From: Glycomyces sp. NRRL B-16210
GTDB lineage: Bacteria; Actinomycetota; Actinomycetes; Mycobacteriales; Micromonosporaceae
Length of the DNA stretch: 64,000 nucleotides
Direction of reading: 5' to 3'
NCBI RefSeq assembly: GCF_000719515.1
Contig: NZ_JOGR01000005.1
Coordinates: 156,866-220,865, forward strand
In this document: positions 32,396 to 41,181 of the stretch, piece by piece
Layout of the letters: the number at the start of each line of letters is the position of its first letter
How positions within the stretch are numbered: position 1 is the first letter of the stretch
Program-made: the position numbers and the translations under genes
Notes under the pieces: generated by a model
Databases searched by the model: none
Seen by the model: the letters and a program-made list of their open reading frames with translations, nothing else
What the model was told of the DNA's origin: nothing

Positions 32396-33180
32396 GCCGC
32401 ATCGTCAGGCCCTACGGGGACACCACCGGCGACGGCATGGTGCAGCTCTCCTTCACGCTGCCGATCCCGCACGACAAGCGCGCCGAGGGCGCCGCCCTCC
32501 AACTCGCCGCCAAGATGGGCCTCGACGGCGCGATGCTCGTGCACGCCAAGCCCATCGGCGAGGGCTTCACCTTCTTCGTCGTCTACGGCGCGGCCACGCA
32601 CCTCGTCAACCTCGACGAGGTCAAAGTGGTCGAACGCGACTACCCGCACCTGAGCCCCAAAGAAGTCAACGACGCCATCCGCGAACGCCTCGGCCGCAAG
32701 CTCTGCGTCGTGGGCGCCTGCATCGGCACCGACGCGCACACCGTCGGCATCGACGCCATCCTCAACATCAAGGGCGTCGCGGGGGAGAAGGGCCTGGAGT
32801 ACTACCGCGAGCTGCGCGTGGTCAACCTCGGCGCGCAGGTCGCCGTCCCCGATCTCGTCAACCGCGCCGTGGACGAAGGCGCCGACGCGGTCCTGGTCAG
32901 CCAGGTCGTGACCCAGAAGGACGCCCACCTGCACAACACCCGCGAGATGGCCGCCGCCTTCCGCGAGGCCCTGCCGCCCGGGAAGCGCCCCCTGCTCGTG
33001 GTCGGCGGGCCCCGCTTCGACGAGGGCGCCGCCGCCGAACTCGGCGTCGACCGCATCTTCACCCGCGGCACCACGCCCTCCGACGTGGCCTCCTACCTCG
33101 TCCACCGCCTCGTCACCGCCCGCCGGGACCACTCCGAACCGGGCCCCTCCGACACCGAGCTGCAAGAGGAGACCGCATGA
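32392..33180 (+). CDS. kamE: lysine 5,6-aminomutase beta subunit (B12-binding)
   Basis: Binds cobalamin base-off and anchors PLP. The 262-residue protein has the DxHxxG motif in GTDAHTVGID, with His116 as axial cobalt ligand, and Lys127 in LNIKG exactly 11 residues later, the position that forms the PLP aldimine in the clostridial enzyme. A Rossmann-like domain follows with SQVVTQKDAHLHNTR and VVGGPRFDE. It overlaps kamD and kal by 4 bases each. All key residues are intact. Confidence 0.94.
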   Translation: MSRIVRPYGDTTGDGMVQLSFTLPIPHDKRAEGAALQLAAKMGLDGAMLVHAKPIGEGFTFFVVYGAATHLVNLDEVKVVERDYPHLSPKEVNDAIRERLGRKLCVVGACIGTDAHTVGIDAILNIKGVAGEKGLEYYRELRVVNLGAQVAVPDLVNRAVDEGADAVLVSQVVTQKDAHLHNTREMAAAFREALPPGKRPLLVVGGPRFDEGAAAELGVDRIFTRGTTPSDVASYLVHRLVTARRDHSEPGPSDTELQEETA

Positions 33181-33557
33181 CCGGCCACGACGGCACTTCG
33201 GTGACCCACCGCCGCTACATCCCCTACAGCCACGCCCACTACGGCGGGAACCTCGTCGACGGCGCCTACGGCCTCGGCATGTTCGGCGACGTCGCCACCG
33301 AGCTGTGCATCCGCACCGACGGCGACGAAGGGCTCTTCGCCTCCTACAGCGACGTGCAGTTCCTCGCGCCCGTGCGCACCGGCGACATCGTGGAGGCCAC
33401 CGCCACAGTGGTCCGCACCGGCACCCGCAGCCGCACCGTCGAGTTCACCCTCACCGTCGTCTGCCGCGCCGACCCCGACCGCGCCGACTCCGCCGCAGTG
33501 GTCCTCGACCCGCCGATCACCGCCACCACCGCGACCGGCACCGTCGTGGTGCCGTGA
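33177..33557 (+). CDS. kal: 3-aminobutyryl-CoA ammonia lyase
   Basis: Removes ammonia from L-3-aminobutyryl-CoA to give crotonyl-CoA. The 126-residue hotdog-fold protein has HAHYGGNLVDGAYGLGMFGD near residue 18, the conserved lyase segment, and a long central helix before the strand VQFLAPVRTGDIVEA. It begins inside the kamE stop (ATGA) and its own stop overlaps the GTG of the reactivase gene. Confidence 0.88.
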   Translation: MTGHDGTSVTHRRYIPYSHAHYGGNLVDGAYGLGMFGDVATELCIRTDGDEGLFASYSDVQFLAPVRTGDIVEATATVVRTGTRSRTVEFTLTVVCRADPDRADSAAVVLDPPITATTATGTVVVP

Positions 33558-34933
33558 ACGGGCACGGTCCTGTGAACCGGCACAGCGCCGCACCGGTCGT
33601 CCTGTGCGTCGACGTGGGCTCGACCTACACCAAGGCCGCCGCCATCGACGCCGCCACCGGCGCGCTCCGCGGCACCGCCTCCCACCCGACCACCCTCGAC
33701 ACCGACGTCATGGACGGCCTCCTCGCCGCCGCCGTCGAAGCGAGCCCGAGCGGCGCCGAGATCACCGACACCCTCGTCTGCTCCTCCGCCGGCGGCGGCC
33801 TGCGCCTCGCCGTCATCGGCAACGAACCGCTGGTCACCGCCCGCGCGGCCTACCGAGCCGGTCTCAGCGCCGGCGCCCGCGTCGTGGACGTCCGCGCCGG
33901 GCACCTCACCCCCGGCGACTTCACCGGCCTCGCCGCGGCCCGGCCCGACGTGGTCCTCCTCGCCGGCGGCACCGACGGCGGCGACGAGACCGCCCTGCGC
34001 ACCCACGCCGAAGACCTCGCCGCCTCCGGCCTGCGCACCCCGGTCGTCCTCGCGGGCAACGCGAACGCCGCCGCCGACCTCACCGCCCTCCTCACCGCCG
34101 CCGGGATCGGCGTCACCGCCGTCGACAACGTCCTGCCGCGCATCGGCGACCTCAACCCCGCGCCCGCCCGAGGCGCCCTCCGCGAGGTCTTCCTGCGCCA
34201 CGTCATCGCCGGCAAGCACCTCTCGGCCAGCGCCGACTTCACCCGCCTCGTCAAGGCCGCCACCCCCGACGCCGTGCTCACCGGCGTCGAAGTCCTCGCC
34301 GACCTCCTTGCCGGCACCGACCTGTCGGACCTCCTCGTGGTCGACGTGGGCGGCGCGACCACCGACGTCTACTCCGTGCTCACCCCCGACGCCGAACTCC
34401 AGGGGCCCCGCGCCGAGGTCGCCGGCACCGCCTGGCGCTCGCGCACCGTCGAAGGCGACCTCGGCGTCCGCCACACCGCCGTCGGCATCGTCGAAGCCGC
34501 CGCCGAAGAAGACCTCCCGGTCCCCGCGGGCCTCGCCGAAGCGGCCCGCCGCCGCGGCGAGGACCCCGGCCTGCGCACCGACGACCTCGCCGACGACGCC
34601 GAACTCAGCGCGCTCGCCGCCCGCATCGCGGTGCGCCGCCACGCCCGGGGCGAACGCATCGGCGGGCCGACCGAGCCGCTGCGCGGCGGCAAGGACCTCG
34701 CCGCGGTCGGCCTCGTCGTCGGCTCCGGCGGCGTGCTCCGCCGCGACCCCGAGGCCGCCGAGCGGCTGCGCGAAGCGGTCGGCGGCGACACCTCCGGCGG
34801 GGTCCGGCCGCCGAAGGACTCGCGGTTCGCCGTCGACGCCGACTACCGGCTGGCCCCCGCCGGGCTCCTCGCCGCCAACGGGCACCGCGACCTCGCCGCG
34901 CGCCTGCTCGCCGAATGGCCCGCGATCGCCTGA
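33554..34933 (+). CDS. MutL/GlmL-like ASKHA ATPase, probable reactivase of lysine 5,6-aminomutase
   Basis: Predicted 459-residue actin-fold ATPase. The phosphate-1 loop is VDVGSTYTKAAAID near residue 20, and the second loop VVDVGGATTDVYS near residue 260. The family accompanies B12-dependent mutases and is thought to swap damaged for intact cobalamin. The GTG overlaps the kal stop (GTGA), and its position at the end of the kdd-kamD-kamE-kal operon points to KamDE as client. Experimental proof for this branch is not known to me. Confidence 0.82.
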   Translation: MNGHGPVNRHSAAPVVLCVDVGSTYTKAAAIDAATGALRGTASHPTTLDTDVMDGLLAAAVEASPSGAEITDTLVCSSAGGGLRLAVIGNEPLVTARAAYRAGLSAGARVVDVRAGHLTPGDFTGLAAARPDVVLLAGGTDGGDETALRTHAEDLAASGLRTPVVLAGNANAAADLTALLTAAGIGVTAVDNVLPRIGDLNPAPARGALREVFLRHVIAGKHLSASADFTRLVKAATPDAVLTGVEVLADLLAGTDLSDLLVVDVGGATTDVYSVLTPDAELQGPRAEVAGTAWRSRTVEGDLGVRHTAVGIVEAAAEEDLPVPAGLAEAARRRGEDPGLRTDDLADDAELSALAARIAVRRHARGERIGGPTEPLRGGKDLAAVGLVVGSGGVLRRDPEAAERLREAVGGDTSGGVRPPKDSRFAVDADYRLAPAGLLAANGHRDLAARLLAEWPAIA

Positions 34934-35016
34934 AACCGGTGCAACCGCTCCGGCCCCGAACGGCGTATTAGCTCTTGCACACCCCTAAAGCCGTTGTAAG
35001 CCAACGAAAGGCGATC

Positions 35017-36018
35017 ATGGAACGACGTGGTGTAATCAAACTCGGTGCCGGTCTCACCGCCGGGGGCGCCGTCCTCGGGACCACCTCCGCCGCTCACGCG
35101 GAGCAGTCGACCTCGCAGTCCCTCACGACCGCCCAGCAGATCAAGGCCGTCTACGACACCGAGATCGCCAAGGCCGGCGGCACCTGGCAGGGCAAGGTCA
35201 CCCTCCTCAACGGCACCGGCGCGCCCGTGACGGCCGTCGACCACAGCTCGAACAGCGTCAAGACCGCCGCCAGCACCAACAAGCTCGGCATCGCCCTCGG
35301 CGTCCTCGACAAGATCGACCGCGGCGAACTCGCCCTGGACGACCGGGTCACCCTCACCTCCGACATCATCCTCACCGGCTCGGGCTTCTACTTCCACCAG
35401 ACCGCCTACGGCGACGAGATCACCGTCGCCAACATCCTGGTCGCCATGCTCCTGACCTCGGACAACACCTCGGTGCGACTGTGCGGGCTCGTCTGCTCGC
35501 CCGCCGAGATCAACGAGACGCTCGCGGCGAAGGGCTTCACCGACACCCGCGTCGTCCCCAACCCGGACAACCCGACCCGCATGTGGCTCGGCGACACCAC
35601 CGCCTGGGAGACCAACGACCTGCTCACCCGCCTCGCCAAGGGCGAGCTGCTCTCCGCGGGCCGCACGAGCTTCTTCCTCAACGTCCTCAAGGGCCTCAGC
35701 GGCTACCACGACGGGTTCCGCCGCAACATGTCCTCGGTCGAGCGCGCCCGCGTCGCCATGAAGTACGGCGCCGACGACGCCAACCGCAACGAGGCCGGCG
35801 TGGTCTACAACGCCGCAGGAGCGCCCGCGCTCGTCTACGCCTTCATGTCCCAGTTCGACGACCACTGGGGCAACTACGGCGCCACCCACCCGGCCGTCCA
35901 GGCCCACGCGGCCATGGGCCGGCAGATGTTCGACATCGTGAACACCGCCGGGCTCGCCGCGACCGACGCGGTCACCCTCGACGCCGAGCAGGCCGGCACC
36001 GCCGGACTCGCCGGGTAA
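35017..36018 (+). CDS. exported class-A beta-lactamase-like serine hydrolase
   Basis: Predicted 333-residue protein with a twin-arginine-type signal (ERRGVIKLGAGL, cleavage likely after AAHA at residue 28). The penicillin-binding fold is supported by Ser86 and Lys89 in ASTNK (SxxK) and by LLTSDN at 148-150 (SDN). The third motif, normally KTG, is not obvious; NRNEAGVVY occupies its place with Glu-Ala-Gly. It may therefore be a peptidase or a poor beta-lactamase. Standalone gene after the lysine operon; AAAGG precedes the ATG. Confidence 0.76.
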   Translation: MERRGVIKLGAGLTAGGAVLGTTSAAHAEQSTSQSLTTAQQIKAVYDTEIAKAGGTWQGKVTLLNGTGAPVTAVDHSSNSVKTAASTNKLGIALGVLDKIDRGELALDDRVTLTSDIILTGSGFYFHQTAYGDEITVANILVAMLLTSDNTSVRLCGLVCSPAEINETLAAKGFTDTRVVPNPDNPTRMWLGDTTAWETNDLLTRLAKGELLSAGRTSFFLNVLKGLSGYHDGFRRNMSSVERARVAMKYGADDANRNEAGVVYNAAGAPALVYAFMSQFDDHWGNYGATHPAVQAHAAMGRQMFDIVNTAGLAATDAVTLDAEQAGTAGLAG

Positions 36019-36031
36019 CCAGGCACGCGGT

Positions 36032-36058
36032 CCCCGGCGGCGGCCGGCGCCGCCGGGG
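36032..36058. terminator. terminator-like hairpin after the beta-lactamase-like gene
   Basis: CCCCGGCGGCG and its exact complement form an 11-bp stem with a 5-base loop, 14 bases after the stop; no T run. Confidence 0.55.
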
Positions 36059-36164
36059 ATCGCGGCGTTCCGCGCGCCACATTCCAGGCTCGTGTCCCGG
36101 TCGGCGGCTGGGCGCGCGGGAGTACGGTTCTCTGGTTATCCCACACCTGAAGGAGTGATCAAGC

Positions 36165-36650
36165 GTGGACGTGGAGCGCACCGAGCTGCCCGGAATCGGA
36201 GTGCGGTTCGAGTTCGAGACCAAACGCCATGTGCGCCTTGGTATCGTCGCCCATCGCGAGGGCCGTCGCGATTTCGTCATCTACGATCCCGACGATCCGG
36301 ACTCGATGCTCGACTGCATCGTCTTCTCGGCCGACGAGTCCGCCGCGATCGGCGAACTGCTCGGCGGCGCCCGCATCGTCGAGAAGCTCAACCGGCTCCA
36401 CCACGAGATCGACAACCTCGTCTCGCGCCAACTGCTCGTGGACGCCACCAGCCCCTACGCCGAACGGCCCCTCGGCGACACCCGCGCCCGCACCCGCACC
36501 GGCGCCTCCATCGTCGCCGTGGTCCGCACCGACGGCGTCGAGACCGGCCCCGCCCCCTCCTCGACCCTGCACGTCGGCGACCGCCTCGTGACGATCGGAA
36601 CGCAGGAGGCCGTCGATGCCGTCGACCGGATCCTGCGCGGTATCGAATAA
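36165..36650 (+). CDS. regulatory TrkA-C subunit of a K+/H+ antiporter (KhtT-like)
   Basis: Predicted 161-residue soluble protein. The C-terminal half is a TrkA-C/RCK_C domain (SSTLHVGDRLVTIGTQEAVDA near residue 130) that binds a nucleotide or ion and gates the partner. The N-terminal half carries an IVAHREGRRDFVIYDPDDPD segment typical of actinobacterial KhtT-like proteins. The GTG at 36165 has AAGGAG upstream. Its stop (TAA) overlaps the ATG of the antiporter by one base, so the two are coupled. Confidence 0.85.
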   Translation: MDVERTELPGIGVRFEFETKRHVRLGIVAHREGRRDFVIYDPDDPDSMLDCIVFSADESAAIGELLGGARIVEKLNRLHHEIDNLVSRQLLVDATSPYAERPLGDTRARTRTGASIVAVVRTDGVETGPAPSSTLHVGDRLVTIGTQEAVDAVDRILRGIE

Positions 36651-37852
36651 TGCACGAGACCGTCGAACTCCTCCTCGAACTGGGCGTCCTCGTCGGCGTC
36701 CTGGGTCTGCTCGGGGCGTTCGCAGGCAGGATCGGGATCTCGGCCATCCCGCTCTACCTCCTCGCCGGGCTCGCGTTCGGCCACGGCGGCCTCTACGAGC
36801 TCCACTCGATCACCGGCTTCCTCGACGTCGGCGCCGAGATCGGCGTGGTCCTGCTGCTGTTCACCCTCGGCCTCGAATACACCCCGCGCGAACTCCTCGG
36901 CACCATGAAGACCTCGTGGACCGGGGCCGTGGTGGACCTGGTCCTCAACGCCGCGCCCGGCGTGGCCTGCGCGCTCCTGCTCGGCTGGGGCCCGGTCGCC
37001 GCCGTCGTCTTCGGCGGCGTCACCTACGTGTCCTCCTCGGGCATCATCGCGAAGGTCCTCTCCGACCTCGGCTGGCTCGGCAACCGCGAGACCCCCACGA
37101 TCCTCTCGCTGCTCGTCGCAGAAGACCTGATCATGGCCCTCTACCTGCCGATCCTCACCACGATCCTCGCCGGCCTCGCCTTCGCGCAGGCCGCCTGGGG
37201 CCTGGCGATCGCGCTGCTGGCCGTCGCCGGGGCCTTCGTGGTCGCCTCCCGCTGCGGCGGGCTGCTCTCGCGCTTCCTCGCCTCGCCCTCCGACGAGATC
37301 CTGCTGCTCAAGATCCTCGGCATCGTCCTGGTCGTCGCCGGCCTCGCCGAGCAGGTCCACGTCTCGGCCGCGGTCGGCGCGTTCTTCGTCGGCATCGCCC
37401 TCTCCGGCGAGGTCTCACGACAGGCCGAGGAGACCCTCGAACCGCTCAAGAACCTGTTCGCGGCGATCTTCTTCGTCAACTTCGGGCTCGCGACCGATCC
37501 GACCGCGCTGCCACCGGTGCTGCCGGTCGCGGTCACGCTCGCGGTCGTGACGATCGCGACGAAGTTCGCCACCGGCTGGTGGGCGGCCGGGCAGGGCGGG
37601 TCGGCCTTCACCGGCAGGCTCAGAGCCGGGCTCGTGCTGCTGCCGCGAGGCGAGTTCTCGATCGTCATAGCCGGGCTCGGCGTCACCGCCGGGCTCAACC
37701 CCGAGATGGGCTCGGTCGCGGCGGCGTACGTGCTCATCCTGGCCGCCATCGGCCCGCTCGGCCCGCGCCTGGCGGGCCCGATCGTCGCCAAGCGGCGCAA
37801 GCAGGCCCGCGCGAGGCGACTCGCCGAGGCCGAGATCCGGCCCCCGGAGTGA
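36650..37852 (+). CDS. cation/proton antiporter of the KefB/CPA2 family (KhtU-like)
   Basis: Predicted 400-residue membrane protein with about 12 helices that exchanges K+ (or Na+) for protons. The segment LLLFTLGLEYTPRELL and later LAEDL-type helix (LVAEDLIMALYLP) match the CPA2 core with the conserved acidic pair near the ion site. A basic C-terminus (KRRKQARARR) is cytosolic. Controlled by the upstream TrkA-C protein with which it overlaps. A role in pH or potassium balance is inferred from the family. Confidence 0.88.
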   Translation: MHETVELLLELGVLVGVLGLLGAFAGRIGISAIPLYLLAGLAFGHGGLYELHSITGFLDVGAEIGVVLLLFTLGLEYTPRELLGTMKTSWTGAVVDLVLNAAPGVACALLLGWGPVAAVVFGGVTYVSSSGIIAKVLSDLGWLGNRETPTILSLLVAEDLIMALYLPILTTILAGLAFAQAAWGLAIALLAVAGAFVVASRCGGLLSRFLASPSDEILLLKILGIVLVVAGLAEQVHVSAAVGAFFVGIALSGEVSRQAEETLEPLKNLFAAIFFVNFGLATDPTALPPVLPVAVTLAVVTIATKFATGWWAAGQGGSAFTGRLRAGLVLLPRGEFSIVIAGLGVTAGLNPEMGSVAAAYVLILAAIGPLGPRLAGPIVAKRRKQARARRLAEAEIRPPE

Positions 37853-37913
37853 AGACTGCGACAGCCGCCACCGCACGGCGCGATCCGTTATCGCGGCTTG
37901 ATAGAACTCAACG

Positions 37914-39521
37914 ATGGCTGAAACCGCGAAAGAGCCCCGCCCCGCAGACGAGGTCGTCGACATCGCCCGCGACCTCATCCGCATCGACACCACCAACACC
38001 GGTGACAACGCGACCGCCAAGGGCGAACGCGCCGCGGCCGAATACGTGGCCGAGAAGCTCGCCGAGGTCGGCCTCGAACCGAAGATCTACGAGTCCGCGC
38101 CCGGCCGCGCCTCCGTCGCCTGCCGCTTCCCCGGCGCCGACCCCGCCCGCGGGGCCCTGCTCCTCCACGGCCACCTCGACGTCGTCCCCGCCGAGGCCGA
38201 CGAATGGTCCGTCCACCCCTTCGGCGGCGAGATCAAGGACGGCTACCTCTGGGGCCGCGGCGCGGTCGACATGAAGGACTTCGACGCCATGCTCATCGCC
38301 CTCGTCCGCTCCTGGCGGCGCGAAGACAAGGTCCCCCCGCGCGACCTGGTCCTGCTCTTCACCGCCGACGAAGAGGCCGGCTCCGACTACGGCGCCCGCT
38401 TCATGGTCGAGCAGCACCCCGAGGTCTTCGAAGGCGTCACCGAAGCGGTCGGCGAGGTCGGCGGCTTCTCCATGACCCTCCCGAACGACCTGCGCGTCTA
38501 CGTGGTCCAGACCGCCGAGAAGGGCCTCGACTGGCTCCGCCTGCGCGCCACCGGCCGACCCGGCCACGGCTCGATGCTCCACGACGACAACGCCGTCACC
38601 CGACTCAGCCGCGCCGTCGCCAACATCGGCCAGCACAAGTTCCCCGTCGAGATGACCCCCACGGTCCGCCAGTTCCTCGAATCGGTCTCCGAACTCACCG
38701 GCGTCGAATTCGACCCCGAGAACCCCGACGAGACGGTCGCCAAACTCGGCCCCATCGCGCGCCTGGTCGGAGCGACCCTCCGCAACACCGCCAACCCGAC
38801 CCGCCTCAACGCCGGATACAAGACCAACGTCATCCCCTCCACCGCCGAAGCGGTCATCGACTGCCGGTCCCTGCCGGGCCGCAACGACGAACTCGAGGCG
38901 ATCCTCAAAGACCTCGCCGGCGCCGGCATCGACTTCGAGTACGAGATCCGCCAGCCCGGATACGAGACCTCCTTCGACGGGCCCCTGGTCGACGCCATGG
39001 CCGAAGCCGTCCGCCTCGCCGACCCCGGCGCCGTCACCGTCCCGTACATGCTCTCGGGCGGCACCGACGCCAAGGCCTTCGCGACCCTCGGCATCCGCTG
39101 CTTCGGCTTCGCCCCGCTCAAACTCCCCGCCGACCTCGACTTCACCGCCCTCTTCCACGGCATCGACGAGCGCGTCCCGCTCTCAGGCCTCCAGTTCGGC
39201 GTCGACGCCATGGACCGCTTCATCGCGCGGTCCTTACGAGCACCAGGCGGGCCCTCGCGCGGTGAGCACCCTCACCGCGCGAGGGCCCGCATCCGCCCTG
39301 GACACCGCACTGCCGCCGCCGCTACCATCGACAGCGATGTTGATCTTCCTCTAGAAGCAGCCGGGTCCCCGCGTCGAGCACCGCTCCGCACCGACCCACA
39401 GGGCGCGCATCGCGAACCACGAAGTCCGCACTTCCCGCCATGCGCGCCGCCGCCCCGCAATACCCTCGTCACGACTGCTCTCTGGAGGCGCCAGTGCTCC
39501 GCCACGCCCAACTCTCCCTAG
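37914..39521 (+). CDS. M20-family metallopeptidase with ~100-residue run-on C-terminus
   Basis: Predicted zinc amidohydrolase/dipeptidase of the ArgE/DapE/ACY1 group. Zinc and catalytic motifs include LLLHGHLDVVP near residue 87, GRGAVDMKD near 117 and TADEEAGSDYG near 152, with the lid domain and then SGGTDAKAFATLG near 380 and LFHGIDERVPL near 415. Family members end soon after a helix like DAMDRFIARS (about residue 440). Here the frame runs on for about 95 further residues of basic, low-similarity sequence, through a perfect 20-bp hairpin (39247-39290), the ABC-F promoter region and 28 bases into the ABC-F gene. A lost stop or a sequencing error is likely; the conserved part is intact. Confidence 0.86.
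   Translation: MAETAKEPRPADEVVDIARDLIRIDTTNTGDNATAKGERAAAEYVAEKLAEVGLEPKIYESAPGRASVACRFPGADPARGALLLHGHLDVVPAEADEWSVHPFGGEIKDGYLWGRGAVDMKDFDAMLIALVRSWRREDKVPPRDLVLLFTADEEAGSDYGARFMVEQHPEVFEGVTEAVGEVGGFSMTLPNDLRVYVVQTAEKGLDWLRLRATGRPGHGSMLHDDNAVTRLSRAVANIGQHKFPVEMTPTVRQFLESVSELTGVEFDPENPDETVAKLGPIARLVGATLRNTANPTRLNAGYKTNVIPSTAEAVIDCRSLPGRNDELEAILKDLAGAGIDFEYEIRQPGYETSFDGPLVDAMAEAVRLADPGAVTVPYMLSGGTDAKAFATLGIRCFGFAPLKLPADLDFTALFHGIDERVPLSGLQFGVDAMDRFIARSLRAPGGPSRGEHPHRARARIRPGHRTAAAATIDSDVDLPLEAAGSPRRAPLRTDPQGAHREPRSPHFPPCAPPPRNTLVTTALWRRQCSATPNSP
39247..39290 (+). terminator. strong hairpin inside the M20 run-on tail
   Basis: A 20-bp perfect stem (39247-39266 and 39271-39290) with a CACC loop. 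It is placed where a terminator after the expected M20 stop would lie, yet the M20 frame reads through it. Confidence 0.7.
39299..39354 (+). promoter_or_regulatory. ABC-F promoter with short leader frame (MLIFL)
   Basis: TGGACA (39299-39304), 18 bases, then TACCAT (39323-39328) form a plausible promoter. ATG at 39337, 8 bases after it, opens a five-codon frame ending at 39354. A GGCGCGCAT stem (39402-39410 with 39440-39448) lies before the ABC-F start. Short leader peptides and attenuation are common ahead of resistance ABC-F genes; this case is inferred. Confidence 0.4.
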
Positions 39522-41122
39522 TGGACGTCACCAAGCGCTACGGCGCCAACCTCGTCCTCGACCGCATCACCTTCGCCCTCAAACCCGGCGAACGCCTCGG
39601 CGTCGTCGGCGACAACGGCTCCGGCAAGTCCACCCTGCTCAGGCTCCTCGCGAAGGTCGAGGAACCCGACAACGGCGAACTCACCGTCGCCTCACCCGGC
39701 GGCGTCGGGTACCTGCCGCAGCAGCTCGACCTGCCCGAGGACCGGACCGTCGCCGACGCGATCGACCTCGCGCTGGCCGACCTCCGCGAGATCGAGGCCG
39801 CCATGCGCGAGGCCGAGCACGCGCTGACCGACGACCCGAAGGCCGCCGAGGCCTATGCCGATCTCACCGCCCGCTTCGAAGCCCGTGAAGGCTGGGACGC
39901 CGACCACCGCGTCGACCTGGCCCTGTCCGCCCTCGGCCTGCCCGGACTCGACCGCTCCCGCCTTCTGGGGACCCTCTCAGGAGGCGAGCGCTCGCGGCTC
40001 ATGCTCGCCGCGACCCTCGCTTCGCGGCCGGCGCTCCTGCTGCTCGACGAGCCGTCCAACGACCTCGACGACGAAGCGGTGGCCTGGCTCGAAGCCGAAC
40101 TCCGCGACTGGTCGGGCACGGTCGTTGCGGTCACCCACGACCGGGCGTTCCTCGAAGCGGTCACCACCACCATGATCGAAGTGGCGGACCGCAAGGCCCG
40201 CCGCTACGGCAACGGCTACGCGGGCTACCTGGCCGCGAAGGCGACCGAACGCCAGCAGGCCCAGGCGGCCTATGAGCGGTGGCACGCTGAAGTCGAGCGC
40301 CAAGAGGGCATCCTGGACCACAACGCCGCCCGAGCGAGCGCGATCCCGCGCAAGCTCCCGATGGCGAACATGTCCACCGGAGCCTTCCGAACCCGCAGCC
40401 GCAGCCACGGCGCGCAGAGCCGGATCAAAGTGGCCAAGCAGCAGCTCGAACGCCTCCATGCCAACCCGGTCGCGCCGCCGCCAGAACCGCTCCGTTTCGA
40501 GCCGAATCTCGCCACCGCGAGCGCGGGCGAGGAAGCGAGTGCGGAGGGACCCGCGCTGCACCTCAGGGAAGTCAGAGTCGGCGACCGTCTCAATATCCCG
40601 GAACTCAAGGTGGCCCAAGGCGAAAGGGTCCTGGTGACCGGACCGAACGGCGCGGGCAAGACCACGCTGATGCGGGTCCTGGCCGGAGAACTGGAACCCG
40701 ACGAAGGCGAGGTCGAGCGCCGTGGAGCGGTAGGCCACCTGCGCCAGATCGCCGGCCCCGGCTCGGCCCGAGCCTCGGTGCTGCGGGCCTTCGCGGAAGG
40801 ACGAGTCGGCACCTTGGAGGAACACGCCGAAGCCCTGTTCGCGCTGGGACTCTTCGACCCCGAGCAGTTCGGGGTTCCGGTCTCGGCGTTGTCCACAGGC
40901 CAGCGCCGCCGCCTGGAACTCGCAAGGCTCGTGTCGAGGCCGGTCGATGTACTGCTGTTGGACGAACCGACCAACCACCTGTCCCCGGTACTCGCCGAAG
41001 AACTCCAGCAAGCCCTGGCGATCTACACCGGAACAGTGGTCCTGGTAAGCCACGACCGCCGCCTCCGTGGCTCCTTCGAGGGCCGCCACCTGCAAATGCA
41101 CTCGGGATCGATCACCGCATAA
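39494..41122 (+). CDS. ABC-F protein, probable antibiotic-resistance type
   Basis: Predicted 542-residue soluble protein with two ATPase domains and no membrane helices, which would act at the ribosome. First domain: GDNGSGKST near residue 38, LSGGERSRL near 160, LLLDEPSNDLD. Second: GPNGAGKTT near 384, LSTGQRRRLELARL, LLLDEPTNHLSP. The linker between is about 80 residues, rich in Arg and Gln, the region that reaches toward the peptidyl centre. The GTG at 39494 has CTGGAGG upstream. Self-resistance to macrolides, lincosamides or similar drugs is the common role of this branch; the drug is unknown. Confidence 0.88.
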   Translation: MLRHAQLSLVDVTKRYGANLVLDRITFALKPGERLGVVGDNGSGKSTLLRLLAKVEEPDNGELTVASPGGVGYLPQQLDLPEDRTVADAIDLALADLREIEAAMREAEHALTDDPKAAEAYADLTARFEAREGWDADHRVDLALSALGLPGLDRSRLLGTLSGGERSRLMLAATLASRPALLLLDEPSNDLDDEAVAWLEAELRDWSGTVVAVTHDRAFLEAVTTTMIEVADRKARRYGNGYAGYLAAKATERQQAQAAYERWHAEVERQEGILDHNAARASAIPRKLPMANMSTGAFRTRSRSHGAQSRIKVAKQQLERLHANPVAPPPEPLRFEPNLATASAGEEASAEGPALHLREVRVGDRLNIPELKVAQGERVLVTGPNGAGKTTLMRVLAGELEPDEGEVERRGAVGHLRQIAGPGSARASVLRAFAEGRVGTLEEHAEALFALGLFDPEQFGVPVSALSTGQRRRLELARLVSRPVDVLLLDEPTNHLSPVLAEELQQALAIYTGTVVLVSHDRRLRGSFEGRHLQMHSGSITA

Positions 41123-41181
41123 GAGCCCCGTAGAGCGCGCCGGCACCCGGGCAGAAGCAGTCAGGGTTCACGGATCAGGCT

